Assembly: GCF_022458985.1 (NCBI RefSeq)
Contig: NC_061773.1
Span: 2,548,001 to 2,612,000 of the forward strand
Direction of reading: 5' to 3'
From: Mugil cephalus
Lineage: Eukaryota; Chordata; Actinopteri; Mugiliformes; Mugilidae
Length of the DNA: 64,000 bases
Positions 24,568-39,491 of the stretch are shown here, piece after piece (within the stretch, counting starts at the first letter, position 1; the number at the start of each line of letters is the position of its first letter). Under the pieces are notes generated by a model. The model was not told the origin of the DNA. It saw nothing but the letters and a program-made list of their open reading frames with translations, and did not search any database. The translations under genes and the position numbers were made by a program.

Positions 24568-25887
24568 ATGTGCAGTGTGGCATTTTTTTTAAATTCATTA
24601 ATTTGATTAGGCTTAGACAGACGGGAAGCAGACATTAGCAGGAAGCAATCTTTCCCAACATTATGTCATAAATTTCTTCCTCATGAATTCATAGATAAAC
24701 AAAGTGATTTCCAGCATCCTATACTAAAGCAGGAAAAGCTTAACTCTGTATTGTGTGCTCTGTGTGTGTATTGATGGGAGCCTACTGGAGTGGAGACTGT
24801 GTTTTCACATTCCATCTGCTCTCAGTTTATACACTAAATCCCTCTGTTTTATTCCCATAAACACTCTGCATTGTTTTAAGTCATGTTCCTTCCTGTGATT
24901 GATTACTACTAATGTCATTTCTACAATGATTAAGATGATTAACGAGTCAGTGATTAACGAGTCAGTTATCTGTTAGTTGGGCACAAACATGAGTTTTGCC
25001 AGGATGAGCGTCCAAAGCTTTGGATCTTGAATTTACTCATGAAAGAAAAAAGTGGGCACATCATGCAGGACATAGATGTACACAGTGCTCAGAGGAAGCT
25101 GTATCATCTTGTTGCTGCAGTGAAACAGATTAAAAAGCTGTCTGTAAACATCGGGGTAACTATTAGTATTCCTTTGGCTGCACTTCCTCTGGGAACATTT
25201 CTGACTGACACTCATGTGCGACTCCTTTAAACTAAACAGTTCAATCATCCAAAACACTTTGCGGATGACAGAACAGGCCGTTCTTGGAAAGTCCTCAGAT
25301 TATTATACACATCAAGTCATTTTGGACTTGAGCCTGAGCCTGCCCCTCTCTCCATCTGCTTGGAAAACAGCTGCTACAGTATGCAATAGCTCTGACTGCT
25401 ACTTAAAGATTTCCTGCAATAAAAGCAGGTTTTCAGCCCTATAAATATCTCTCTTCCTGAATCAACAGGTTGAATTCAGCCCTGACAAAAACAGCCCTAA
25501 CATTCGACCACCTCTATCCAGACTCTGTGTGTATCTGAACACTGCAGGCCAAGCTGCTACATTCCACAAATCATGTGACTCAGTTTCCACTGGCAAAACC
25601 AACAGCCACAGCCACAGTTTTTCCTCATAGGTTAGCTACTTAAGCTCTGATAAATACTATGTGAAAAATAGAATACCACGTATGTATGGTGCTCTCAGGT
25701 GCTGATATGCATTCTAGTGCTTCAGGAGCTACCACATTGCATGTTTTCTCGACAGTATACATAATGCCTCATAAAGAAGTTGACAATCGTGAACTGTATA
25801 TACAGATGGATGAACCCTTTGCAACGTCACACATAGAATTCCTGGAGAACAGTCTGCAATATCAATGACGGAAACCGTTCTAACACA

Positions 25888-25980
25888 GAGGGGGTGGAGC
25901 TTGTGACCTATACTGCAGCCAGTCACCAGGGGGAGCTCTACTTGAAGCTTTGGCTTCACTTTTGAGGAACTGTTAAGGCG
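25888..25980 (+). repeat. Short fish interspersed repeat
   Basis: Contains GGGGTGGAGCTTGTGACC, ACTGCAGCCAGTCACCAGG, GGGAGCTCTACTTG and GGCTTCACTTTTGAGGAACTGT. A second copy sits at about 40915-41010. The family is common in fish genomes as I remember it; the name is unknown to me. Confidence 0.55.
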
Positions 25981-28065
25981 CGTTTAGATTACTGTGGGAC
26001 ATAGACGCAGTAACGTACGCATGTTGCCAATGCCGCAAGCCATTTAACTGCACCATCCAAACACTAGTTGACGCTGTGTCTTTTTTGACAGTCGGGTTAA
26101 TTTTTGTTTTCGATTCCCTGCTTCGCTGTCGAAATTTTGTCAAAGACGAGTCATACAAATATTTGTATCTCGAAACATTTCTATTTATCTCAATTATCAT
26201 ATTTTTGGTCCTATGAGTAAAAATGTGTGGATTTTAAATGGTTATCCATCTGCAAACTCATTGTCTCCAGTCAATCAGTGCTGTTGTTTTTACATAAATG
26301 GTATTGTATTTGTTAGCTGCTATGCTAAATCCCTTGTGTATTGGTCTGGAATTTAGGCAGTTAGGCTTCTGCAGACTCAGTTTAAATAAATAACAACAAA
26401 TCAAAATAACAGCCTCCATCAGTTTAACTAATATTTTCATGGTCCTACTTTCATTAGTTTCAGAGAAGTGACTTCACTTGATCATCTTCACTACAGGTTC
26501 TCTTCTTATATTGTGTTTTCACCAGCTGTTGGATTATCATTATTATATATAACTAAAATAAAATAAAAAGTAAAATAACACTGCATCCTGCTAATACAAT
26601 AAACTCTCATAAGTTCTTCTAAGTCTGTCCCTAACAAGACACAACAATAGAACTGAGCCCCCTTCTTTCCAGTTTAGGTCTTTACTGTACAGATCATGTT
26701 GACAGATCTATAATGGAACGCTCCCTTCAGCTGTCAACCACCTCCGTAGATGGATCATTGTAGTAGCAGACGAAGACTGTCCCATTTGGTGTCAGTCTAG
26801 GGTCAAACAGTAGCAGATACCATCGGTTTGTGCAGACCACCTCATTCAGTGGATGACCTCACTGTAACTTCTAACTTATCTTTAGTTTCAATTTAAACTT
26901 TTTGCATACAGATTTAAATTAATTTATGATGGTATAATAGGGCAAGAATGATGCAATAGTCAATAAAATTATAAAACCTTGTTTTTAATGACCAGATATT
27001 TCCAATGATGTCATGCCTTAGGGCAGAACACATAAAACGTTTGGAAAGAAATTAGGTTGCTGCTGCTGATCAGTGGTGCTGAGTCACTAAATAGCTTTAC
27101 TTTTAATGGTAGCAGAGGAGATGATAGAGACAGAGCACCCACCCACAATGGTGACGTATCTGTTACATATCACCTTTATTTATTTATTTTTTTGTTGGGA
27201 CCAGTCTGGGACAGATGTTTGGCCCAGCTGAGCTCAGTATCTCAGCCCCGACGACTGATTGAGTATGAGACAGGAGTTCAGTGGGTAGAAGTCGTGAAAG
27301 TGAGCTGAGCAGGAGCGGGAGATGTGTGTTGTGTACATGTGTTAGATTGCCACATATGTTCTCCTCATTATCAGTAGCTCACGCTAGAGGAATTCAGGGC
27401 AGCATGTCCACCTCATAACCCCCGGTGACATATAAGCACACACTCACACATACACAGAGGAGGCTGTCCACTTTGTTAATAACAGTGCCACCCAGCCACA
27501 CTTCCTGTGTCTCACCACAACACCCTGCTCCTCAGCTGGACCTCAGCAATCAGTCTGCTTGAGTTTACTGACGCTGGAGGGGGAAAAAAAGTCTCCTGGC
27601 AATTTCACTGACACAGAAAAATGCCAAAATGCCATGGAGTCAGTGGAGAGAGATGCTGCTAATGAAAAGCACATGACTGGATCTGTATGCAGTCATCTAA
27701 ACAATGGCGGAGTGGGTGGGAGACAGACTAGAGCTGCAATTACAGCTGGGCTTTCCCTAACTGAGGTCCAGTGTTCTGGGCACTTCTCAAAAATTCTTCT
27801 GATATAGAAATATACATGCAAATATCTTAATGTTCCCATGTTTTTTTCTTCCTGAGATAAACACACTCATCCTACGGTGTGACAAAACAAAATAATAAAC
27901 TGTGTCACAGATTATACACATGAAAGATTCTGCAGTCTTCCAGAAGGAATTAAGATTAAATCTCTCTGGAGTTTAGCCGAGCAGAGGGGAAGAAAGAACC
28001 ACTGTGACCTTCACAGGGAAAGAAGCCAGGGAACAAACCCAACAGGGAGGCTTGTCCACCAAAGG

Positions 28066-28130
28066 AGAGAGAGAGGGAGTGAGAGGGAGGGAGGGGAAGG
28101 TTAGGGACTGAGAGAAACAGAGGAAGAGCA

Positions 28131-28163
<33 letters not shown>

Positions 28164-28210
28164 AGGAGGGGTAGGAAAAGAGGAAAAGAGTGAGAGAGGC
28201 AGAGAGAAGA
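28066..28210 (+). repeat. Purine (GA)-rich tract
   Basis: About 145 bp that is almost purely A and G on the plus strand, dominated by GAGAGA and GAGGG units. It ends about 50 bp before the candidate prelp 5' UTR donor at 28260, so it may fall in or just upstream of the first prelp exon. Confidence 0.85.
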
Positions 28211-28260
28211 AAAGACCCAAAACTTTTGACTTGACAAAAGAGGGCAGGTACCAGACACAG
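28211..28260 (+). other. Candidate non-coding exon 1 end of prelp
   Basis: Donor ACAG|GTAAGA follows base 28260. It would join to the acceptor TTTATCACAG at 31641-31650, which lies four nucleotides before the prelp ATG. The 3.4 kb distance fits a 5' UTR intron, but other donors in between cannot be excluded. The 5' limit is arbitrary. Confidence 0.35.
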
Positions 28261-29317
28261 GTAAGAAACTTTATTTGTTGTTTGCAGTGGTGATGATCAA
28301 TAAGGTTAGAATACAGGCAGAGTCGTGTTCGTGTCAAACCAGAGAAGCAGAGAAAGAGAGATACAGATAGAGACTGAGAGAGAGAGGCAGAGGTGTTAGT
28401 GGACTGAGGGGGATCCTGGCACCGGCACAGCTGAGCCATGCTGCTGTGTTTCTATAGAAACGCTATGCCATACAAAGTGGTACTCTGTCCTCCAGGGAGC
28501 TGCTGCTGCTGCTGCACACTGACACTCTCCTGCTATACTTTTCACTGCTCACCTTCAGTTCAGGTCTTATCATCAGTGCAAGAGAGCTTCCACTGCTGCA
28601 ATGAGTGAAAATATGCAGAGTGGAGGAGTTTGAGTTCTACTTTTGAAAAAAGAAATATTTTCTGCCTCTGGCCAGAGTGATGAGACTGAGCCTCAAGGTT
28701 TTTAAAGACGGATACAAACAGTTTTCTGCTATGATCAGTGTTACTAATTATTTTGCAGTGGAGTCAGATAGAGGTTGTTTTTTAGATGAGCACTAGCCAA
28801 GAGCCAAGACAAACGCATGCTGGGCTGACTCATTTTAGATAATGGTTCTTTGGAGTGTGAGAAGAATGTGAAAAGAAAAACAGCTATCGATCTCACTTGA
28901 GTTTACTGCTAATCTATGAAGAACAAACGGTCTAGAGGGCTGTTTCTCCCACTCTCAGTTCATTTATCCACCAATAATCAGCATGTTCTTACTCATCTAC
29001 GTGGCAAAACCATTAATATAGATCCAGTAGGCAGAAGATGGCCATAACATTGGGAGATGCCTTTGTGACAGTTTTGCTTAGTCATGGATGTTCTCAGATA
29101 TCTGAGTCATATCAGTGGATTGTGCCACGTATGGTGGGACTCTCTTGAAGTTTTACTTTCAGTAGTTCTACAAAATACTAGTGATGATTTTTGGTTGAAG
29201 GAATGGCAGCAGTCTTTTCTCCAAACCACAATTATTACACAGAGCTCAACATCAATGCCAAACTGATGACAAAGAGCCCATTTAAAGAGACAGGACTTGC
29301 ACATGTTCCTAATTTTT

Positions 29318-29708
29318 CTGACTCATCAGAGAGTGGACATGGGTCTTCTGAGGGTGTCCTGTGGTGTCTGGTAACAGAATGTTGTTAGTTTGGGCCTTTG
29401 GGTCCTATGGGTTGACGGGAGGCGCCTCTGTGGATCATCCCACAGATACTTGATCAGTTTGGGATCTAGTGAATTTGGAGGCCAGGTCAGCACCTTGTGC
29501 ACCTTGAGATGTTCCTAAAGCGTTTTTGTGTGTGCCCATATCAGGCTGCATCTGCTGGGGATGGCTGCTGAAAATAAGGAGTGCTGTTGTGGGGTGGGGT
29601 TGGGGGTACATGTCAAGCAGCATTAACACGATGCAAGAACACTCAGCTGTCACATGATGGTAAAAGTTCTTCTCCTGTCAGTGGTCATAATGTTGTGGCT
29701 GATGGGTG
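29318..29708 (+). mobile_element. Inverted-repeat DNA transposon, copy F (left end lost)
   Basis: Starts inside the element at GACTCATCAGAGAGTGGACATGGG and runs to GTCAGTGGTCATAATGTTGTGGCTGATGGGTGA. It shares all internal blocks with copy E but is more diverged in the right third. Confidence 0.8.
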
Positions 29709-31064
29709 AACATTTATATGCTGATTGCTGCAGTTCACATAATCATCAGTTGTCCAGTAAATAATAAATATCTTGGATTTTGACGGCAAAACACAAAGAA
29801 TATATCTTTAATAACAAGACAGTAATGATGTGTTGTATTCAGGTCAAAAGGTTAAATCTACTTGAAGGAAAATGTGTTATTTTATTGACCTGATAAACGG
29901 CAGAAAATAAAATAAGCCCACCACAGCATGTCTGTTTAGTCACATAAAGAGGCTCTGAGAGGGAAAGGGAAGGGCAGAGCGAGGGAAAAAGTTGAGTTGT
30001 TTTTTCAGGCCTGACAGACTCGGGCTTTGAACCTCATTCCTGCTCCCGTGATTTATATGTAATGTTTATCAGACTGGCCAGAGTCTTTCCAAGCTGAGAT
30101 CAGAGATTAATGGTGACCACCATTTTTGCAAAGGGATTATCTACTCTGAAAAGCTGTGAGGTGACTGTTTACAGCTGACGAGCTATGGTGCACGGTGAAA
30201 AGAAATGCATGCTCCCATTAGGGAAGATCTAAAGCTTTAGGATTGACAGATTGGCAAGGTTGTTCTGCTTCCACTTTGAAAATACTTGGGGCGGTGAGCA
30301 GACTGAAGTTTCTCAGATGTGTTGGATATATTTAAGTCATGAGTTATAGTACACACCTGAAAATTCCTCCTCCTCCTCCTCCACCTCCTCTGTTTTCCCA
30401 GGATGCGTGTGTACCATCAAATGTGGTGCTAAAATTTATAAAGTAGAAATTCCTTTTCGCAAGGAACTGTGAAAAGTAAAATAGACTAAAGCATTCTCCC
30501 ACAAAACCATGCTACACACGTGATGAAAACAAGAGAATGAAACAAACTTAAAACATATGTATAAAAGATACATATTAGGTCCATCTGAGCTTGACTGAGG
30601 TTTAGATTTTCCACTGGTCCTCCTGGCTCAAAGTGTGTCAACCTTCCAGAGACTGTCACTTTTCTCTATCACAGCTGGACCAGAGCTGACAATGGATCCC
30701 TCATCCTCAAGCCTTTTCCTTCTTCTCCTTCATAATACTAATTTCCCACACCAGAATCTGCCCCTCCCCCTCATCTTGATTTAATCTAATTAAACAAACC
30801 TCTCCTCCTCAGACGATCCCTAATTCTCCCCCTCTTGCTTCCATGACAGGCCTTTAACTTCAGTTTGTTTCAGCTGGAATGTTAAATCAGTTGGTGTCAA
30901 TTTGACGTTATTGAATTTATTGCATTTGATTATCCTGTCAAAGGATACAAAGGACTCTGTCCGAGCTGGCACTGGGTAACAGGTGGGTCGATCCACCACA
31001 GAGAGAGAAACAACTATTTCCACTCACCTGCACAGAACTTTAGGATCAGGGTTCAACCATACAT

Positions 31065-31195
31065 ACATGTCTATGAACTGTGGGAGGAGGCCAGAGGAAG
31101 GAAATGCAACAAAGGGAAGATTGGGAACCCAAACCCAGAACCTTCCTGCTGTGAGGCTGCAGTGCTAACCACCACTCCTCCGTGCGGTTTATTTG
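31065..31195 (-). repeat. SINE-like fish repeat fragment, minus orientation
   Basis: Reverse-complement match to the family at 17.6 kb: GTGGGAGGAGGCC..., then ACCCAAACCCAGAACCTTCC, CTGTGAGGCTGCAGTGCTAACCACCAC. A related, more decayed fragment is at about 34050-34140 inside a prelp intron. Confidence 0.6.
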
Positions 31196-31654
31196 TCCCA
31201 TTTCCTAATCCTGGTTTATTTGATTGTAGATTTAGAGCATTCCGTAAATTCACTTTTTCACTCATCCACAGTTACATAATACACAGACTAAGCCGACTTT
31301 TCCCTTGATGTCTTAGTCTTAAATAGCAACATTTAGTAATGGCACACAGTGTTACGGTCTCCGTGTGTTCATATAGTTAAGAACTTGTTTCTTGTTTTAG
31401 TCGAGTGAATCATGAAAATAGTTTCCACCAACAACTTTCAAACCAACAAAACTCTCCTGCTCCTCTGGATTAAAAACAGTTGCTTAGTGACATTTACAGT
31501 TTAATCACAGATGAGATAACTGTCTTGGAATTTAAATGAGTCCCGAAGTGAAGAATGGTTGGTACATATCTGAGTCATGAGTTTATTTCCTCTTTGCTGA
31601 ACCATTATAATTAAAAGTCATCACCTTCCCTTTTATGACTTTTATCACAGGACA

Positions 31655-34744
<3,090 letters not shown>

Positions 34745-35336
34745 AAGAAGCATGCCCAGAGGCTAGGGGGACTACGCACACAATGAACACACAAATGCAA
34801 AGTGAATTCAAGACAGTGAAGGTTTAATACACCTTACATGCTGCAGAATTGCAATACTGAAAGAGGGACAACAAATAACTGAAAAGTATGATAGTTTAGG
34901 TTTTTTAACCTCGATGATAAGTTTTATTGTTGTAGAGAATGCAAACATTGAAGTATGAATGCGCAAAATGTGGATATAGCAAAATATGGAGATTTTTTTG
35001 TTTTTGTCATTTTTAAAAATACAATGCCACATACGATTAACAAAAAAATGGGATGTGCAAGTGTGAAAATACAGGTACATATATGACAGATATGCTACAG
35101 GTAATAGAGGGTAGTTATGCTATCAGATGTGATCAGAGTGAAGCAGACAACTCGGACAACAACAGACCTGCAGTGGACGTGAAGGAACCGGTTAAAAACG
35201 TAACTACCATGTAGTTGAAACTGTCCCGAATGTGCCCATGATTTTCAAGACACTCCATGTAAAAATGTCATTTATTTCTCTCTATTCTTCTGTATATTAT
35301 TCCTCTGTATAAAGAAGCTTTGTACAAACAATTGAA

Positions 35337-35342
35337 AATAAA
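35337..35342 (+). terminator. prelp polyadenylation signal
   Basis: AATAAA lies 593 nt after the stop, followed by a GTGTGTGATG stretch. The 3' UTR would be about 0.6 kb. Nothing else is recognised between this point and the il20-like promoter at 36.9 kb. Confidence 0.7.
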
Positions 35343-35364
35343 ACGTTTTCTTTGATCATTTGAT

Positions 35365-36905
35365 CGTGTGTGATGCGTCACTGAAAGCAGAAGATGTTTT
35401 TTTTGTCGCATGTCTGTGTCACTCCATCTTTCTGATACACTTCACTGGTCATGTTCCCTCAGTGGACACTGTTAACAGCAATTTGGGGAAGATGCCTTTT
35501 AAGGGAATCGGTCTGTTACTGATAATAACTGTTTTGCCTGTATTAGGAATGTGTATGTAGACATATAGACACTAGAGATGTCCATTCTCAGTTCAAGCTA
35601 TCCTGTTGATAGACAACTTGAATCCAAAAAAATAAAATCAGCATTGAAATAAGCGAATTAATTAAATAATATAAAGTCAGGGGGGAATGGCAGCCTAATG
35701 TTTAAGACAAACACGTCATACAAAACGCAGTCATCACGGTTTAACTAGTGGCCCTGTCACTGCTCTCCATCATAAATTAATAAATAAAAGTTAATAATTA
35801 TAGATTATAGATGAAATAAGTGATGAATCTAGATTGGTTGTCACTGATACCAGATCAGTTTGGGCAGTGACTATCTGACTTCTTTTTACTTCAAAGAGTT
35901 TCAGAGAATTCTCGCAAAATCTGTTCAAGCAGAAATAAACGAGAGCTCCTACACAGCACCAGGACATGCCTACTGGACTGAAGTCATAACTCTGCCTAAA
36001 ATAATGCTAAAGCATCATATGATTCCAAATAAGGCCAAAGACATATATATTTATTTTTCCCTTTTCTGACCTATGTACACAGAGTCAGACGTTTTTAGAT
36101 AATCTGAGGTTTTGCTGGCGTCAGAAAGCTTAGCCCTGACCTCTAGTGGTTCATAAAATCTCATTCTTGCGCTGTGATGAGTACTCACATAGATCTGAAT
36201 TATAGATCGACTGCACAGGATGATGACATATACCTCCTAAAGGGAATTTTTTGTGCTGTCTTATTTACAGTTATAGATTCATACAGTTGTTTCAGAGTGA
36301 CTTCACAAAGCAGGTTATTCTTGTTCTACTCTTCTTTCCAGTGGAGTTCCCTCCAGAGGATTTTCTCTCACTACAACTGAATTTTCTAGCAGTCATCATA
36401 AGTTGGCCCGGGGCGCAGGTGAGCAGGTCTGGTTGGTGTTTCTGAAAAGGACTTGTGGGAAGTGATAGGGAAACAAAAAGTGGGGTGACGCAAACCAATG
36501 TGCAATGTTTGAGAAAAGACCTAGTGACTCATCACAAGTCTAAAACAGAAACAAATAAATATTCATGAAAATTCCCACACAATATGTTTTAAAAGATCAT
36601 AAGTCAAATAAGGCAATGAATTAATAAGGAGGAGAAGAATAATGAATCTAATCTGATAACAATTACACAGCATGTCAGTGATGGTGAAGGCCTTTTTCCA
36701 CAGTGGCCACATTACACCACAGAGAAGAGGAAGTCTTCCATCATTCCCTTTCCTTTTCTTCTAATCAGGCCTTGTGACATCAGGTGACATTTCATTTAAT
36801 TGCAACAAACTTCCTCCTCCTGTAAAACTAACCTGTGTGCAGGTGGATGCATGCATGCGTGTGTGTGTGTGTGTGCGTGTCACTACCAGGTAAAATCCCC
36901 TTCTC
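35365..36905. other. Short intergenic spacer between prelp and the il20-like gene
   Basis: About 1.5 kb. A/T-rich in its left half; a GT-rich run at about 36857-36880 lies just before the TATA box of the cytokine gene. No coding exon is recognised. Confidence 0.6.
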
Positions 36906-36910
36906 TCCTC

Positions 36911-36917
36911 TATAAGA
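36911..36917 (+). promoter_or_regulatory. TATA box of the il20-like gene
   Basis: TATAAGA in a TCCTC...GAGG context. About 30 bp downstream a transcript would start near 36940 and reach a strong donor, CAG|GTGAGT, after base 36983. A matching acceptor (GTTGCCAG) ends at 37326, 12 nt before the first ATG, giving a non-coding first exon. Confidence 0.55.
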
Positions 36918-37338
36918 GGAGAGAGGATGGAGACACGAAGACACGAAGACACTTCACCAGGAATCTGAGGAACACAGACACAGGTGAGTTGAGACTCATG
37001 TGCTGCTGCTCTGGGTCACAGTGGCGGGTGATAGAATCTGAACACTAAAGTTGGATGAACATGACATAATGTTAATGCCAGGGATTTTAAAACAAGATAA
37101 GTAAGGGCTTTGGCTCTTAGTGTATATGCATTTTTTTCTGTTTTAAATGTGTAGTGAAAACTCCTACTGTCACCTTATATTGATTGTTTATTGACATTTT
37201 GAAATGTGTGAGTCTGTTCTACTTTTGTCTATTTTGAACACTATGGGAAACTGTGGTGGACATTTTGTTCTGCTTCTTCACTTAAGAGACAGTTCCTGTT
37301 GTAAATGAAATGTTTCTTGTTGCCAGATAACCGTAGTG

Positions 37339-38577
37339 ATGAACATGCTGCCCGCCTGCCTCACCTGCCTGCTCCTCCTGCTCCTCAGCGGTCTGAGTGA
37401 ACCCGTGGGGGCCGGAAGTTTGCATCTGGACAGCTGCTCTGTCAATGTTCACACACAAGAACTGCGCAAATATTATTCTGACATTCAAGTAAATGCGGTG
37501 AGTTGAATACAAATGAAAGCCTCCTATTCACCCAGCTCCTCAAGTTTCAGAAGGTGGTTCTGACTTGATCTTTTGTGTCTTGTATTCAACAGCTGTCAGG
37601 AGACACTGAAATCGGAGTGAAAATTCTGGATAGGTCTCTTATGAAAAATGTTCAGGTGAGGAGTTGGACTTAAATATGTGCTTTCCATTGTTCATATTTC
37701 TCTGTCCTCATCCAAGTATGTCTCAATGCCATGATAACAGTGTATGAGTGGAACAGTACAAATTACTCCGACCTTTGTGCGTCTATCAGGAGGGCCAGAT
37801 GTGCTGCTTCATGCGTCTAGTGTTGCGCTTCTACGTTGAGAGAGTGTTCAGTAACTACATCTCTTCTGAGCCGCAGCAACGACGCAGCTCCAGTGCTCTG
37901 GCCAACGCCTTCATCACCATCAGAAGAGACATTCATAAATGTGTATGTTCACTTCCATGTTCACTCACAATACTTTAATTTCATTAAAAAAAAAAAAAAA
38001 AAAAAAAAAAGCAATGAGTTGTACTGATGGTTGTGTTCCGCTCTGTGCAGCACTGCAACTGCGCAGAAGAAACCCAGAGAACAATTGATGCTGTGCATGC
38101 TGAGTTTATCAAGGTAGACAAACTACTCACCTGAATGAAATTCAGTGTTTTGTGTCCTACATGTCAACTGACAGCAGGTGGTGCTAACTGTATTTCTGAA
38201 TGTCCCACAATTTTTGTTGTCACAAATGCTACACAGTCTGCTCTGATAGTTAAATGAAAAATTATGAAACATACGGTTTTTATTTTCTTAAAAACACGTT
38301 GAATGTTTCAGGCCATAAATAAGAACCCCATTGTATTTATTTCTTGTTTTCTTAAGTGGGGTTAAGGGAAAACGAAACCATTAGAAAAGCCTTTACTCAC
38401 AGTCATAGTCTGTGAATATTCACGCTAATCTCTCTGCTTCTTCTTTTCTCTTGCTCCTCTCTCCTTCACCTTAACGCTGAGCAGCTTCAGATAAACCAGG
38501 CGGCAAAGAAGGCAGTGGGGGAGCTGAACACTGTCCTGGAGTGGCTGGAGACGCTGGAACAGAAAACACATACATGA
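37339..38577 (+). CDS. il20l: Interleukin-20-like cytokine (IL-10 family, IL-19/20/24 group)
   Basis: Secreted helical cytokine. Exons: 37339-37497, 37593-37655, 37790-37942, 38051-38113, 38485-38577 (TGA). Every junction is phase 0, as usual in the IL-10 family, and the product is 176 aa, the length of human IL-20. A leucine-rich signal peptide spans about residues 1-26. Family features: SCSVNVHTQELRKYYSDI in helix A; CC at 79-80 followed by LRFYVERVFSNY; a CHCNC-type cluster at 125-129; and the C-terminal AVGELNTVLEWLE. The six mature cysteines (33, 79, 80, 125, 127, 129) match the IL-19/20/24 pattern. Two in-frame ATGs (37339, 37345) both have purines at -3; I use the first. The 3' flank has an ATTTA at about 38705 and AATAAA at about 38940. 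Fish have fewer genes of this group than mammals, so exact orthology to il19, il20 or il24 is uncertain. Confidence 0.93.
37986..38010 (+). repeat. Poly-A run in il20-like intron 3
   Basis: About 25 consecutive A residues, 43 bp after the exon 3 donor and 40 bp before the exon 4 acceptor. Confidence 0.9.
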
Positions 38578-39174
38578 TACAGACACGCCGCTCTTTACCT
38601 GCTAATGAGCACAATGTTGTTGATTTAACTTTTGTGCCATTTTGCATTGTACTTGAATTAACTTTATAAGTTATTTTTATCCACAAAGACGTGGGCTGAT
38701 GCAATATTTATAATTACCAAAATGCACTGTAGAAGTATAGTATGTATGTTTATCAGACATAGGAAAACTGTTAGGGTGTGCTTTTACTGTAAGGTTACCA
38801 TGCAGACTAAAATACTGGTTAAATATCAAGCTTTTATGACAACCTTTAACAAAATAAATAAATAAAATAAATATTTTCTGAAGTTTGCCTTGTGTCAAAA
38901 CATGTCTGCTGTGTGTTACCACCTAGTGGTGAACAATGGAATAAAGTGTTTCCTTGACAAGGAAGAAAGAAGATGAATGTCCTGATTATTTGTGTGTGTG
39001 CTTCCTTTCAAACACTATTCAGGATTTATCCCACAGTTTGCACTTGTTCCATGTCTGTGCAGCTGAGGTCAGGACTGGCATTAATCAACAGCCATTCAAT
39101 TAAAAAGGAGATATCTATGATATGCTGGATGAATACCTGGTAATTTATTTGTGTTCAGATACGCCAAAGCTTCA

Positions 39175-39491
39175 AATCAGGCATAACATTATGACCACCT
39201 TCCTAATATCTCCCTTGTGCCTCCACAACAGTTGTGTCTCATCAGAGAATGTACATGGGTCTTCTGAGGATGTCCTGCTGTGTCTGGTAACAGAATGTTG
39301 TTAGTGGGGGTCTTTGGGTCCTATGGGTTGAGGGGAGGGGCCTCTTGATCAGTTTGGGATCTAGTGAATTTGGATGCCAGGTCAACACCTTGTGCTGTTC
39401 TACATGTTTTTTTATTCTTCCTAAACCATTTGTGTGTGTGTCTGTGTCAGGCTGCATCCTGCTGCCATCAAGGAGTGTCATTGCTGTGGGT
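39175..39491 (+). mobile_element. Inverted-repeat DNA transposon, copy G (right end lost)
   Basis: Opens with ATCAGGCATAACATTATGACCACC and keeps the GGGTCCTATGGGTTGAGGGG and CAGGCTGCATCCTGCTGCCATCAAGG blocks. It stops after TCATTGCTGTGGG, so the right terminal repeat is missing. Confidence 0.8.

Larger units (their letters stand above)
15245..28060. other. Long gene-poor interval between the second SLRP gene and prelp
   Basis: Nearly 13 kb without a recognisable coding exon on either strand. What I can identify is repetitive: transposon copies C (16131-16525), D (20281-20470) and E (24068-24567), an opposed pair of SINE-like fragments at 17.6-18.0 kb, a hAT-like end near 19.35-19.44 kb, (CA)n at 23.1 kb, and a short fish repeat at 25.89-25.98 kb. 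Small direct duplications occur near 18161-18210 and 18301-18355, and GATTAACGAGTCAGT is repeated at about 24939-24966. The rest shows nothing I can name. Confidence 0.6.
28261..31650 (+). other. Probable prelp 5' intron
   Basis: No coding exon is recognised. It contains transposon copy F (29318-29708), a CTC-rich stretch at 30366-30390 and a SINE-like fragment at about 31065-31195. Confidence 0.5.

Noticed and set aside
27956..28439. Ser/Leu-rich open frames on the minus strand
   Set aside because: They translate the complement of the GA-rich tract and show no domain or splice support.
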